Shown: in pieces, positions 1 to 9,393 of the stretch
Numbering within the stretch: the stretch's first letter is position 1
Layout: each line of letters begins with the position of its first letter
Assembly: GCA_035499415.1 (NCBI GenBank)
Contig: DATJYV010000180.1
Coordinates: 1 to 46,471, forward strand
Origin: DATJYV01 sp035499415
Lineage (GTDB): Bacteria > Bacteroidota > Ignavibacteria > UBA10030
DNA: 46,471 nt
Reading direction: 5' to 3'
Program-made: the position numbers and the translations under genes
Notes under the pieces: model-generated
Databases searched by the model: none
The model's input: the letters and a program-made list of their open reading frames with translations, nothing else
What the model was told of the DNA's origin: nothing

Positions 1-1452
1 CAAAACGGGAACGTGCATGGAAGGGTTGGCGGCGGAATTCGCTATGCCCCTGCCCCCGACTTTGCCGCGGATGCAGTGGTGAATCCCGATTTCAGTCAGG
101 TCGAATCGGACGCAGATCAGGTCAGCGTCAATACCACATTCTCGCTCTTCTATCCGGAAAAACGGCCCTTCTTTCTCATCGGCACCGATATCCTCCAGGA
201 TCGGACCAACATCTTTTACTCGCGCACCATCGACAATCCCATCGGTGCCGCAAAAATTACGGGGAAGGAAGGGTCGCTCTCGTACGAGTACCTTGCGGCC
301 TCCGACAGAAACTCTCCCTACATCATCCCCGGAGAAGAAGGGAGCGACTTCGTGCCAAGCTCGACGGAATCGTTCTCGAACATCGCGCGCGCCCGCTACG
401 ACCTTGGGCGTACATCTTTTCTCGGTACGATGCTCACGTCGCGGAATTCGTCGTCCGCCCACAATTATGTAGCGGGGGTTGACTGGAACTATCTATTCTG
501 GGAGAACTACTACTTTCGGGGAGAGGCCTTTTACTCGGATACGAAAGAGCTCAACGACACAAGCCTGTTTTCCAACACGCGTCTGTTCGGCAGCACCGGG
601 CACACGGCGGCGTTCGACGGGGAGTCCTACAACGGGTTTGCGATCCAAAGCGACCTGTTCCAAAGCACGCGAGACTATTATGTATCGTTAACCTACAGAA
701 CCGTCTCGCCGACCTTTCAGGCGCAGGATGGATTTGTCACTGCATCGGACAACAAATACTATCTCACCTATGACTATTATACGATCTATCCCGTCGATTC
801 CTTCATCGATGTCGCACAGATTACCGCCAACGGCGGACTGCACTACAACTACGACGCGGTGAGAAAGGAGAGATGGTTCGTACCCGGGTTCAGTCTGCAA
901 ATGAAGAGCCAGACGACCGTGAATTTCCAGTATTTACTTGTCAACGAGGAGCTGTTCCACGGTGTCGAATTTCTGCGAATCAATCGGTCTCAGACGACCT
1001 TCAGCTCGAAGCCGCTGGGAGCGCTTTCGCTTTCCGGTGAGCTTGACCTGGGCAGGTTCATTCGCCGCACGGATACGCCCGACCTCGGCACAGGGCACAA
1101 CTTCAGCCTTGCTGCGACCATCCGGCCGACGGCAGAATCCGAACTCGACCTTTCCTACGTGCGGTCGCGGCTCTCAAGCGTCGAAACGGGCGAACTCTTC
1201 TACGACGGAAACATCTACCGCGTCGCGGGTATTTACCAGTTCAGCCGTGAAATCTTCCTTCGCCTCATCACACAATACGACACGTTCGACGGCTCGTTCA
1301 ACTTCTATCCGCTTCTGAGCTACAAGCTCGACCCGTTCACCATCTTCTATGCGGGCTTCACGGATGACGGAATCAACTTCGGCGGCGCGGATGGGTTCAC
1401 GACGACGACGCGACAATTCTTCGTCAAACTCCAATACCTCCTGCAGTCATAG
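1..1452 (+). CDS. DUF5916 outer-membrane protein, 3' part (5' end outside window)
   Basis: The reading frame is open from the first base, so the start lies outside the window. A GTG at 13 is only an internal codon. The visible 483 codons are rich in alternating aromatic and polar residues (Y/F/W-x-Y/F) up to the terminal segment FFVKLQYLLQS, as in an outer-membrane beta-barrel. Near the visible N-terminus is a block of the type NPDFSQVESDADQV...FYPEKRPFF, which I recognise as the hallmark of DUF5916 proteins. These usually carry an N-terminal family-9-like carbohydrate-binding module, here missing because of the window edge. The function of the family is not established; a role in envelope glycan or polymer handling is inference. 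It converges with the mannosidase gene 48 nt downstream, with only a weak GGCGG/CCGCC inverted repeat between them. Confidence 0.85.
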   Translation, partial: QNGNVHGRVGGGIRYAPAPDFAADAVVNPDFSQVESDADQVSVNTTFSLFYPEKRPFFLIGTDILQDRTNIFYSRTIDNPIGAAKITGKEGSLSYEYLAASDRNSPYIIPGEEGSDFVPSSTESFSNIARARYDLGRTSFLGTMLTSRNSSSAHNYVAGVDWNYLFWENYYFRGEAFYSDTKELNDTSLFSNTRLFGSTGHTAAFDGESYNGFAIQSDLFQSTRDYYVSLTYRTVSPTFQAQDGFVTASDNKYYLTYDYYTIYPVDSFIDVAQITANGGLHYNYDAVRKERWFVPGFSLQMKSQTTVNFQYLLVNEELFHGVEFLRINRSQTTFSSKPLGALSLSGELDLGRFIRRTDTPDLGTGHNFSLAATIRPTAESELDLSYVRSRLSSVETGELFYDGNIYRVAGIYQFSREIFLRLITQYDTFDGSFNFYPLLSYKLDPFTIFYAGFTDDGINFGGADGFTTTTRQFFVKLQYLLQS

Positions 1453-1500
1453 GCGGAACCGCCGGAGCGGCCAACCGCGGTCCCGGAGTCCTCGTGCGAC

Positions 1501-4500
1501 CTAAAATGTCGCCTTCACCGTGACGACCGAATTCTTCTTTGTGTGCACGATGATGGTGTTCTTCTCCACAGGCAGAGGCGTTCCGTCCTCTTCAAGGAAC
1601 GAAGAGAGCTGAGCGGTCTTGGGAATCTGAGGCACGGTCAACCGGGCGTCTCCTTCCATTCCCGTTTCATCGCACCACTGAAATATCCAGGCGTTTGAAT
1701 CTTCCGCTTTCTTGATCGTCGTAAGCGTCAACCCGTCGGGTTGAAGCTGGACGAACGACCATCCGGCAGGCAGCGCCCCCCGATGCGGATCGGTCATGAC
1801 CGCGATGAGCGGGTTGTTGTACTCATACCCCCGCCGAACAATGTTTGCCTCCCTCCACGTGCCGGAATGCGGAACAAGCTCGTACTCAATCGAGTGCTTG
1901 CCGCGGTCCGCCGTGGGGTCCGGCCACTTGGGCGAACGCAGGAGCGAGAGTCGAAGAGTGTTTCCCTTGACATCGTAACCGTATTTCGACCGGTTGAGAA
2001 GACTTACCCCGTATCCGTTTGCGGAAAGGTCTGCCCAGCGCTGGACCGGCACCTCCGTCTTCGCCCGCTCCCACGTTGTCCGCAACTGCGTCGAACGCTC
2101 GATTGTCCCGTACGGGATCTCAAAGGTTGCCACGGTGTCCTGCACGTCCACGGGGAACGCGACTTTCAGAAACGTTTTGTCTTCCCACCAATCGACGTCG
2201 GTGCGGAAGTCGACCCGGTCAAGTCCATTGTAAAGAATAATGTCCTGGGTGAAGAAGCTCGACGGAAAATCCTCAGTCGGAAATTCGCGCTTCGTCCCCG
2301 GTTTCAGATAATCCCTCGTAACGCGAATGACTGCGCGAACCGGGCCCTGCTCGATACATTCGACCTTCCGCAGCCGGGAAGGGTATTCGACACCGGTCAA
2401 CCCGACGTTCCAGGCATCCCAGGCGGAGGGGTAATCGGCGAGCAGCTGAAGTTTGTTTGCCATGCCGGTGAGAACTTCACGGTTGTTTATTTTGTCGCGA
2501 ATACCCGAGATCCATCCGGAATCGGCATCCACCGTCACCCGTAACGCGGAATTCTCGATGGCCGTCCGCGATGCTGTGAGAGCCGTCGGCGCATTCGATG
2601 CCGGTTGTCTCCTCATCTCGAACGTTTCGAAGCCGACGGACGGCACACGCTCCGCAATGAAAAGGAGCTCGCGATTGTAATCGTCCTTCGGAACAATCTG
2701 CGACGGGATTTCCTTCCCCCGGGAGTCGAATACGGCATAGGAAGCTCCGTCCGCGGGGATTGCGACCTGCACGACATCGGTTCGCTCCCACGAAAGCGCG
2801 TTAAAGACGACGATGGGCGTTCCTTTCCTGACCGCCGACGTGTTCACCTGCCGGACGATCTGATTGAGGGAAGTGGAAACCTCGCGTTCGCCGATTTTCT
2901 GTACGCGGTCATATTTTTCGTTCGCGTCGATGTAATTCTCGCGGATCCCGGACCCCGGCAGGATGTCGTGAAATTGATTGAAGAGAACGTCGTGCCATGC
3001 CTCCTCCAGCTTATCCTGGGCGTACGTTCTTCCGAACATCGTGGCAATTGCAGAAAATTTTTCCGCGTTCGTAAGGAGCACCTCGCTCTTCCGGTTCCGC
3101 TCCTTCATTTTCGCCTGTGTCGTGAACGTTCCCTGGTGATACTCCAGATACAGTTCGTCAGTCCATGTCGGGATTTTCGAAAGATCCTGCTGTTTGATCC
3201 AATCGAGGTAGTGTCCGGCCGTTCCGTACTCGACGTTCGGAAAGATGTCGAGGGTCCGGAGGCGGTCGATCCGTTCCATCATCTCCATCGACGGTCCGCC
3301 GCCGTGGTCGCCGACGCCGAACAGCACCATCATTTTGGTGAATCCCGTGTTTGCCTCGAACTGCCTCAGCCAGTCGACCAGGCGGTACGGATTCTTGATC
3401 TCTTCCACGTAATCGTACGGGAAATAGGTGAGAATGCGCGACCCGTCCTTGCTTTCCCACCAGAAGACGCGATACGGAAAAACGTCTGTGTCGTTCCAGC
3501 CGATCTTTTGCGTAATGAAGGCATCGATGCCGGCATTCCTGTAGAACATCGGCATGTTGCCGTTGTAGCCGAAGGAGTCCGGGTTCCAGCCAAGTTTGAC
3601 GTCCTGGCCGAGTTCGGATTTGAAATAGCGCTTGGAGTAGAGAAGATGCCGGTCCCACGATTCCCCGCTGGGGAGATTGCAGTCGGGCTCGATCCACATG
3701 CCGCCCACTACTTCCCACCGTCCCTCATCGACGCGCTGCCGGATGCCCTTGAACACATCGGGGTAGAGTTCTTCCATCCAGGCGTAGTACTGTGCGGCGC
3801 TCTGTGTGAACGTAAAATCCTTCCGCGCACTCATCATGCTGACGACGGACGAGAACGTATTTTTGCAGACTTCGATGCTCTCGAGATATCGCCAGAGCCA
3901 GGCCGCGTCGATATGGGCGTTCGCGTCGAAGTAGAGCGTGAACCGCTTCGCATAATCCGAGACGGGCTTCAGCTCGGAGCGCATACGCGAGAGTTCCGCC
4001 TGCAACTGGTCCATCGTTCCCTGACGCAACGAAGATAAATCGAACGACGCAGCGGTAAATTGAAGGAGGTCGTTGAGCTTGCGCTTCTCGTTCTTATCCA
4101 TCGTCGAGCGGTCCGTGCCGGGGTCGACGCGGCGGGTTGCGTTGGTCTGGTACGTGTCGAAGCTGAGGAGCTTCTCACCGACGCGAAGCCCCAATGAAAA
4201 GTCTTCCAGCGCTGCCCGGAGGGGCCGGAGCTCGTCGGATTGAATTTCGGCGTGGATGAGACGAAGCGGGCCTCCCGAGTTGATGGCGCGGATCGCGATG
4301 AGGAAACGGTCCCCCGGTTGCGCGTCTTTCGTCAGTTCGAATTCCCCGTCCCAGGGAAAGTACCCTTTGCTTACGCCATTGACCCACAGGTATCCGGCGT
4401 CGTCGACCGTGAGGAGAAGCTTCATGGGGCCATGAATCTTTGTTCCGAGAATTTTTTCCGGAAGGACGATTTCCTTTCTGATCCAGCATGAATCGAGATA

Positions 4501-4725
4501 AATGCCCTCGTCCAGCCTGAGGTTCCGCCATTGGGAATCATCGAATCCCGGCTGAGTCGGGTCGCCTGGAGGAGTGTATTTCCCCAGGTCGGGACTTGCT
4601 TTCCAGTTGTTGAACGAGGCAAGGCTTAACGAGTCGAGGGCGATGACCAGACGGTCAACATTGGATTGGGAGAAAACCACCGACGAGATCGTCGAAAGAA
4701 AAAAGAACAGCTTCAAGGTTTTCAT
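1501..4725 (-). CDS. Secreted alpha-mannosidase, glycoside hydrolase family 38
   Basis: Predicted exported retaining alpha-mannosidase. Residues 1-20 form a signal peptide ending VVFSQ. Residues about 58-160 look like a GH2-type jelly-roll sugar-binding segment (SQWRNL, VDDAGYLWVNG). The GH38 catalytic domain starts near 262: NAHIDAAWLW supplies the zinc ligands H271 and D273, and WNPDSFGYNGNMP places the presumed nucleophile at D383. The middle helical domain and a long C-terminal beta-sandwich region (about 640-1074) follow, as usual for the family. At 1074 residues it is full length. It is the last gene of the sugar ABC transporter operon, 65 nt after the cytochrome/barrel gene, which suggests periplasmic or surface trimming of mannosides before uptake. 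The substrate is inferred from the family only. Confidence 0.93.
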   Translation of the reverse strand: MKTLKLFFFLSTISSVVFSQSNVDRLVIALDSLSLASFNNWKASPDLGKYTPPGDPTQPGFDDSQWRNLRLDEGIYLDSCWIRKEIVLPEKILGTKIHGPMKLLLTVDDAGYLWVNGVSKGYFPWDGEFELTKDAQPGDRFLIAIRAINSGGPLRLIHAEIQSDELRPLRAALEDFSLGLRVGEKLLSFDTYQTNATRRVDPGTDRSTMDKNEKRKLNDLLQFTAASFDLSSLRQGTMDQLQAELSRMRSELKPVSDYAKRFTLYFDANAHIDAAWLWRYLESIEVCKNTFSSVVSMMSARKDFTFTQSAAQYYAWMEELYPDVFKGIRQRVDEGRWEVVGGMWIEPDCNLPSGESWDRHLLYSKRYFKSELGQDVKLGWNPDSFGYNGNMPMFYRNAGIDAFITQKIGWNDTDVFPYRVFWWESKDGSRILTYFPYDYVEEIKNPYRLVDWLRQFEANTGFTKMMVLFGVGDHGGGPSMEMMERIDRLRTLDIFPNVEYGTAGHYLDWIKQQDLSKIPTWTDELYLEYHQGTFTTQAKMKERNRKSEVLLTNAEKFSAIATMFGRTYAQDKLEEAWHDVLFNQFHDILPGSGIRENYIDANEKYDRVQKIGEREVSTSLNQIVRQVNTSAVRKGTPIVVFNALSWERTDVVQVAIPADGASYAVFDSRGKEIPSQIVPKDDYNRELLFIAERVPSVGFETFEMRRQPASNAPTALTASRTAIENSALRVTVDADSGWISGIRDKINNREVLTGMANKLQLLADYPSAWDAWNVGLTGVEYPSRLRKVECIEQGPVRAVIRVTRDYLKPGTKREFPTEDFPSSFFTQDIILYNGLDRVDFRTDVDWWEDKTFLKVAFPVDVQDTVATFEIPYGTIERSTQLRTTWERAKTEVPVQRWADLSANGYGVSLLNRSKYGYDVKGNTLRLSLLRSPKWPDPTADRGKHSIEYELVPHSGTWREANIVRRGYEYNNPLIAVMTDPHRGALPAGWSFVQLQPDGLTLTTIKKAEDSNAWIFQWCDETGMEGDARLTVPQIPKTAQLSSFLEEDGTPLPVEKNTIIVHTKKNSVVTVKATF

Positions 4726-4790
4726 GGAAGAGTCCTCTTTATGAAAGGCATGGATAAAGGGAGTTGGGGTCGTCTCTCAGGGTGTCCCCA

Positions 4791-5906
4791 TCACCACAGC
4801 GGCCCGTCCGGATAATCCCAAAGGAAGAACGCCAGCCACTGCGAGTCGAACGTCCTTTCTCCTGAAACGGGAAAAACTCTCCCGACCGAAAGAGCAAGAT
4901 GACCCCGTTTCGAGAGAGTGAAATAGACAGTGGGAACGACCGACAGAGTCGATTCGTCATTGCCCAGGTTCTTCGAAGCATCGAACTCCAATCCCGGGAA
5001 AATTCCTTGTCGCGCCTGGGTTGTGAGGAGGGTGGATGAGACGGCAAAGTTAAGCTCCGGCGTTCCTTTGGATCGATCAAGGGGAGCGTCGACCTCGAGA
5101 CTCGACTGAAATTGGAGAAGGTCGCGAATTTCTAATCCGCCGGCGAGATACGGGACGGCCGATATCGTCCCCGTCCCAAAACCCTTTGATGCGCTCCCGG
5201 TTGGCAGCTTCCACTCGAATCCTGCCGAGAGAATGTTGAGATTCTCCGCGTCGTCGTGGAAAGCATACTTGAAATCGAGCTCTACGTCGCCGAGGCCGTA
5301 CAAACTCCCGCCGGAGACAGATGCAGTGCAGAGAGGGACCTGCGCTTCATATTGAAATCGATTTCCGAATCGATTGGCGTAGTAGAGAACCGTTCGGGTG
5401 CTCGTTTCCTTCTGTCCGTTGACGGTCGAAGTCGTCCATGAAGGGAGGAGCAGCGCTTCCTGCTCGGCCATGGCTTTGGTTACCGTGTGTGCCCGCACGA
5501 AGTTCAATTCTCCCTGAGGATACCGGTCCTGGTCCACAAAACTCTTGAGTCGGTCGACCAGCTGATTGATCTGTGAATCCGAAATTGCCTCTCCCCATGC
5601 AGGCATGGACATCGAGAGTCCCTCGATGCCGCCGCCGTACTTGATGACGTTGAACCAACTGCGGCGTTTTTCACCCGATGAAAAATACGGGTCGGTGAAA
5701 TCCGGAGGGGGTGCGTCCATGTTTCCGATCATCTCTTCCGAAATCTTTCCCCGTCCGTCCTGTCCGTGACAACGCGAGCAGAAATCTGCGTACAACTCTT
5801 TGCCGCTCATGAATTCGATCCGTGCAACCGCGATCGAATCATCCTGGGCGGCCGCATGCATCACAACAAACAGCAGGACAGTGACCGAATGCCTGAATTG
5901 TTTCAC
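4791..5906 (-). CDS. Cytochrome c domain fused to an outer-membrane beta-barrel-like domain
   Basis: Two unlike halves in one 371-residue protein. After a signal peptide (1-20, ending HAAAQ) comes a class I cytochrome c domain with heme motif CSRCH at 43-47 and a likely axial methionine at 101 (SMSMPAWG), followed by the usual C-terminal helix (ISDSQINQLVDRL). From about 150 to the end there are alternating hydrophobic strands and loops (FQYEAQVPL, LNILSAGFEWKLP, LSVVPTVYFTL) ending in aromatic DYPDGPLW. This resembles the transporter or MetA-like barrels found in outer membranes. The GTG start overlaps the permease stop (GTGA), so translation is probably coupled to the sugar ABC permease. 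Function is unknown; a barrel-tethered electron-transfer domain is a guess. Confidence 0.75.
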   Translation of the reverse strand: MKQFRHSVTVLLFVVMHAAAQDDSIAVARIEFMSGKELYADFCSRCHGQDGRGKISEEMIGNMDAPPPDFTDPYFSSGEKRRSWFNVIKYGGGIEGLSMSMPAWGEAISDSQINQLVDRLKSFVDQDRYPQGELNFVRAHTVTKAMAEQEALLLPSWTTSTVNGQKETSTRTVLYYANRFGNRFQYEAQVPLCTASVSGGSLYGLGDVELDFKYAFHDDAENLNILSAGFEWKLPTGSASKGFGTGTISAVPYLAGGLEIRDLLQFQSSLEVDAPLDRSKGTPELNFAVSSTLLTTQARQGIFPGLEFDASKNLGNDESTLSVVPTVYFTLSKRGHLALSVGRVFPVSGERTFDSQWLAFFLWDYPDGPLW

Positions 5907-6850
5907 CGTGTTTGCATTTGATCCGCCATGACCGCCAGAAGGATCACGACGCCGACGACGATTTGCTGAATGTATGATCCAACGTTGACGAGATTCAATC
6001 CATTGCGGAGAATTCCGATCAGGAGGGATCCGATAAACGTTCCGACAACTGATCCGCGGCCGCCAAAGAGACTGGTTCCACCCACGACGACCGCCGCGAT
6101 GACATCAAGCTCATACATCAAGCCCGAATTCGGCTGGCCCGAATTAATCCGCGACGCAAGCAGTATGCCGCTGACCGCCGACAGCATTCCGCAGACCACA
6201 TAGACTGCCGTGATCACGCTTCGCGTCTCAATCCCCGCGAGGCGCGCCGCCTCCGCGTTTCCGCCGACGGCGTAAACGTATCTGCCGAAGCGCGTACGCG
6301 TGAGCACGACGTGAGCAACGGCGAACACCAAAAGCATGATAATCGTGGGGACGGGAATTCCCGCCGGACGACTGCTGGCGATGGCGCCGAATCCATCGGG
6401 CAATTCCCAGACCGGTCTTCCGTCCGTGAGCGCGAACGCGGCGCCGCGGAGGATCGTCATGAGGGCAAGCGTGACAATGAATGGCGTGACCCGGAATCGT
6501 GTGATAAAAAACGAAGCGACGAAACCGGAAAGGGCGCCGGCCAAAAGCCCGGACACCAGGCAGAATGCAAGACCGAGAGCAAACGAATGGGGCACCTTGA
6601 GCGCGGCCGTTGCGATGATGCCGACAAAAGCCACGAGCGAACCGACGGAAAGGTCGATCCCCGCCGTGAGGATCACGAACGTCATCCCGACGGCAATGAT
6701 GGAAGATATGGAGATTTGAAGGGTGACGTTGAGAAGGTTTTCGGCCGTGAAGAAGAACGGAGAAAGGACCGCAAATACGACGACCTCGATTCCGAGAGCA
6801 AGCAGGATGCCGAAGCGTCCCAGGATTTGTTTCACGGGATGTCTAGACAT
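5903..6850 (-). CDS. Sugar ABC transporter permease (RbsC/AraH family)
   Basis: Inner-membrane permease of a carbohydrate-uptake ABC transporter of the ribose/xylose/galactose type. The protein is almost entirely hydrophobic, with about eight to ten membrane segments and the family hallmark GIDLSVGSLVAFVGI near residue 65, followed by GGTSLFGGRGSVVGTFIG in the C-terminal half. I chose the ATG at 6850, which overlaps the ATPase stop by 8 nt; a TTG at 6862 would add four residues (MPWR) and has a purine-rich stretch at a better distance, so it remains possible. Its stop is overlapped by the start of the cytochrome/barrel gene. One permease gene is normal for this family because it works as a homodimer. 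Confidence 0.92.
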   Translation of the reverse strand: MSRHPVKQILGRFGILLALGIEVVVFAVLSPFFFTAENLLNVTLQISISSIIAVGMTFVILTAGIDLSVGSLVAFVGIIATAALKVPHSFALGLAFCLVSGLLAGALSGFVASFFITRFRVTPFIVTLALMTILRGAAFALTDGRPVWELPDGFGAIASSRPAGIPVPTIIMLLVFAVAHVVLTRTRFGRYVYAVGGNAEAARLAGIETRSVITAVYVVCGMLSAVSGILLASRINSGQPNSGLMYELDVIAAVVVGGTSLFGGRGSVVGTFIGSLLIGILRNGLNLVNVGSYIQQIVVGVVILLAVMADQMQTR

Positions 6851-8324
6851 ACGCCATGGCAAGTCTCATGACCTCTTCCTGCGATGCCTTCGATGCGACG
6901 AGTTCTCCCGCGACGCGTCCGGCGGAGAGAACGACGATGCGTGAGCAGAGGCCGAGGAGCTCCTGCATATCCGAAGTCACAACGATGACGCCGACGCCAT
7001 TGCGGGCGAGATCCTGAAGGAGCAAATAGATTTCATGCTTCACGCCCACGTCGATTCCGGCTGTCGGTTCGTCGACGAGAAGCACGCGCGACCGCGCAAA
7101 GAGCCATCGGGCGAGGATGACCTTCTGACGGTTCCCGCCGCTGAGCGTCTCAACGCCGGCGTCGACCGACGGCGCCTTGACCGAGAGGTTCGATGCGAAT
7201 CGTTCGGCCGCCGATCGTTCAGCCGCGGGAGCAATAAACAGACCGCTCGAGACATCGCGAAGGTTGGAGATGGTGATATTCTCACGAACCGTCATCTGCA
7301 GGAAGAGCCCCTGGAGATTCCTGTCCTCCGTCAGCAAACCGAAGCCCGCTTTCACTGCGGCGCCGGGGGTTTTGAACTGAACTTGATTTCCGTCGAGAAA
7401 AATCGCGCCCGACTCGACAGGGTCGGCGGCAAAGATCGCGCGGAGAAGCTCGGATCTTCCCGCCCCGCCCAATCCTCCGACACCCAGGACTTCCCCCCGT
7501 TGCAATGTAAAAGAGACGTCGTGAATCCGCGAGTTGGTCAAATGCTCAACGCGGAGGATCTCGCCGCCGCGGGCGGATTCCCCCGCGGGAAATTCCTCGC
7601 TGAGCGGCCGCCCGACCATCATTTGAATTAACTGGTCCGGGTTTGTCGAAGCGATTTCGCACGTGCCGACGTTCCGTCCGTCCCGCAAGACCGTGACGCG
7701 GTCGCCCACCTGAAAAAGTTCGGCGAGCCGGTGCGAGATGTAGATGATGCCGACTCCTTCGCCGCGGAGGCGGCGTATGACAGAGAAAAGATTTTGCGTC
7801 TCCTTGTCGGAAAGAGGGGCGGTCGGTTCGTCGAGGACGAGTACCCGAACCCTGCGCGAAACGGCTTTGGCAATCTCCACCATCTGCTGCTGGGCCGGGC
7901 TGAGGGTTTCGGCGACCGCGGCCGGGTCGATCGATTCACCGAGCTCGCCAAGGACCTCCCGTGCGCCGCGCACCATTGCATTACGGTCGACAAGGTGAAA
8001 GGGGGTGACCGATTCCCTTCCGAGAAATATATTCTCCCCGACGGAAAGGGACGGGATGAGTTTTCGATCCTGATAGATGATTGCAATCCCGGCGCGGATC
8101 GCATCCGCAGGAGAAGTCAGATTTAGATTCGAACCGTCGAGAGCAATGGAACCGGAGTCGCGTTCGATTGCCCCGGAGAGAATTTTCGTGAGTGTCGATT
8201 TGCCCGCGCCGTTTTCGCCGAGCAGGCAATGAACCTCGCCCGCGTTCAGCTCAAAATGCACGTCGTCGAGCGCGATGACTCCCGGGTACCGTTTGCTGAT
8301 ATTGTGCAGTTCGAGGAGGGGCAT
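6843..8324 (-). CDS. Sugar ABC transporter ATP-binding protein, two ATPase domains (RbsA/MglA type)
   Basis: Cytoplasmic ATPase subunit that drives sugar import. It has the duplicated arrangement typical of RbsA/MglA/XylG at the usual length of 493 residues. Domain 1 carries Walker A GENGAGKST (36-44), a signature LSPAQQQMVEIAKAV and Walker B VLVLDEPTAPLS. Domain 2 has the characteristically degenerate Walker A (GGLGGAGRSELL), a good signature LSGGNRQKVILARWL and Walker B VLLVDEPTAGIDVG. It lies 38 nt downstream of the substrate-binding protein gene and overlaps the permease gene, so the three form one operon. The sugar cannot be read from this subunit. Confidence 0.95.
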   Translation of the reverse strand: MPLLELHNISKRYPGVIALDDVHFELNAGEVHCLLGENGAGKSTLTKILSGAIERDSGSIALDGSNLNLTSPADAIRAGIAIIYQDRKLIPSLSVGENIFLGRESVTPFHLVDRNAMVRGAREVLGELGESIDPAAVAETLSPAQQQMVEIAKAVSRRVRVLVLDEPTAPLSDKETQNLFSVIRRLRGEGVGIIYISHRLAELFQVGDRVTVLRDGRNVGTCEIASTNPDQLIQMMVGRPLSEEFPAGESARGGEILRVEHLTNSRIHDVSFTLQRGEVLGVGGLGGAGRSELLRAIFAADPVESGAIFLDGNQVQFKTPGAAVKAGFGLLTEDRNLQGLFLQMTVRENITISNLRDVSSGLFIAPAAERSAAERFASNLSVKAPSVDAGVETLSGGNRQKVILARWLFARSRVLLVDEPTAGIDVGVKHEIYLLLQDLARNGVGVIVVTSDMQELLGLCSRIVVLSAGRVAGELVASKASQEEVMRLAMAYV

Positions 8325-8362
8325 CTGGTAGGACCCGACATGCTCCGGGGAGAATGAGTAAC

Positions 8363-9289
8363 CTAGTGGGATGAAGATTGCATCAGGGAATCCTTGTCGA
8401 CAATTCCGACGTCAACGGGAAGCAGGGCGGGGACCTTTTTGCCGTCGAAGTAATCGTGGATCGCCTGGATCGTGGTCTCACCGATGAGCGTTGGATTCTG
8501 AACGACGTCGGCTTTGAGCTGGGTCCCTTTCATGATCGCGTCGCGGGCGGGCGGGATGGCATCGTAGCCGACGATGATAAGATTGTCCCGATGGAACTGC
8601 TGGGCGGCGTCGAGGGCTCCGAGCGCGGAGTCGTCGTTGATGCCGAAAATCGCGTCGAGATGCGGGTTGGCCTGCAGGACGTCCGTCGCGACCTGGAGCG
8701 CCTTGTCGCGAACCCCCTGGCCGTTGACGTCAGCGACGACCTTCATGTCGGGATGGTGCGCGAGGGCTTCCTTGAACCCCTGAACCCGGTCGAGAACAGA
8801 AGTGACGACCGGCTGGTTGATGATCGCGATACTCCCTTTTCCATGCAGTCTCGCGGCCATAAATTCGCCTGCGAGCCGTCCACCCGCAATATTGTTCGAG
8901 GCGATGTGGCAAACGACCGAACCCTCTTCGGCTGCAATGTCTGCAGTGAACACCGGAATTTTTGCATCGTTCGCTTTCTTGATTGCCGGCCCGATGCCTT
9001 TTGAATCAACCGGGCAGACCACAATGGCATCAACGCGGCGTGCAATGAAGTCCTCGACCTGGGACACCTGTTTTCCGAGGTCAAACTCGCCGGCGGAAAC
9101 GACAAGCTCGTAGTTGTCCTTGGCTGCTTCTCTGTTCAGTCCCTCCTCGAGGTCGCGGTAAAACATATGACCTCGTGTCAGGAGGGATACGCCGATCGTG
9201 CGCGTATGAGCCGGAATCTGCTTCCCTGAACGGCCACAGGACCCGATGGAAGCGGCGAGGAAAACGAAGAAGATCGGTCGAATGTTCAT
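8363..9289 (-). CDS. Sugar ABC transporter substrate-binding lipoprotein
   Basis: Periplasmic ligand-binding protein of the ribose-binding type (type 1 periplasmic fold). The N-terminus MNIRPIFFVFLAASIGSCG has a lipobox-like IGSC, so it is probably anchored as a lipoprotein at C18. The mature protein opens with the usual strand TIGVSLLTRGHMFYRDLEEG, then AIVVCPVDSKGIGPAIKKA, ASNNIAGGRLAGEFMA and AIFGINDDSALGALDAA, all standard landmarks of ribose/galactose-binding homologues. It is the first gene of the operon. The neighbouring GH38 mannosidase makes mannose or a mannoside a reasonable guess, but autoinducer-2 or other sugars are possible. No Shine-Dalgarno sequence is evident before its ATG. 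Confidence 0.92.
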   Translation of the reverse strand: MNIRPIFFVFLAASIGSCGRSGKQIPAHTRTIGVSLLTRGHMFYRDLEEGLNREAAKDNYELVVSAGEFDLGKQVSQVEDFIARRVDAIVVCPVDSKGIGPAIKKANDAKIPVFTADIAAEEGSVVCHIASNNIAGGRLAGEFMAARLHGKGSIAIINQPVVTSVLDRVQGFKEALAHHPDMKVVADVNGQGVRDKALQVATDVLQANPHLDAIFGINDDSALGALDAAQQFHRDNLIIVGYDAIPPARDAIMKGTQLKADVVQNPTLIGETTIQAIHDYFDGKKVPALLPVDVGIVDKDSLMQSSSH

Positions 9290-9393
9290 CGTGAAGGAAA
9301 TTTGTTCAGGACGATTCCGGGTTCGATGAGAAGGTAATCAAATGGCGGGTAAACTTCACGAAGAAAGGGGGAAGAAAATGGGGGAAATCTAAC

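Noticed and set aside
1453..1500. GGCGGAACCGCC as a terminator between the convergent DUF5916 and mannosidase genes
   Set aside because: The stem is only five base pairs around a two-base loop and no T-run follows on either strand.
2605..4038. 477-codon open frame on the plus strand opposite the mannosidase gene
   Set aside because: It is the antisense shadow of a well-supported GH38 gene, rich in Arg/His/Asp as expected of such shadows, with no recognisable domain.
9319..9340. GGTTCGAT, resembling a tRNA T-loop, upstream of the substrate-binding protein gene
   Set aside because: No matching acceptor, D or anticodon stems could be drawn around it.
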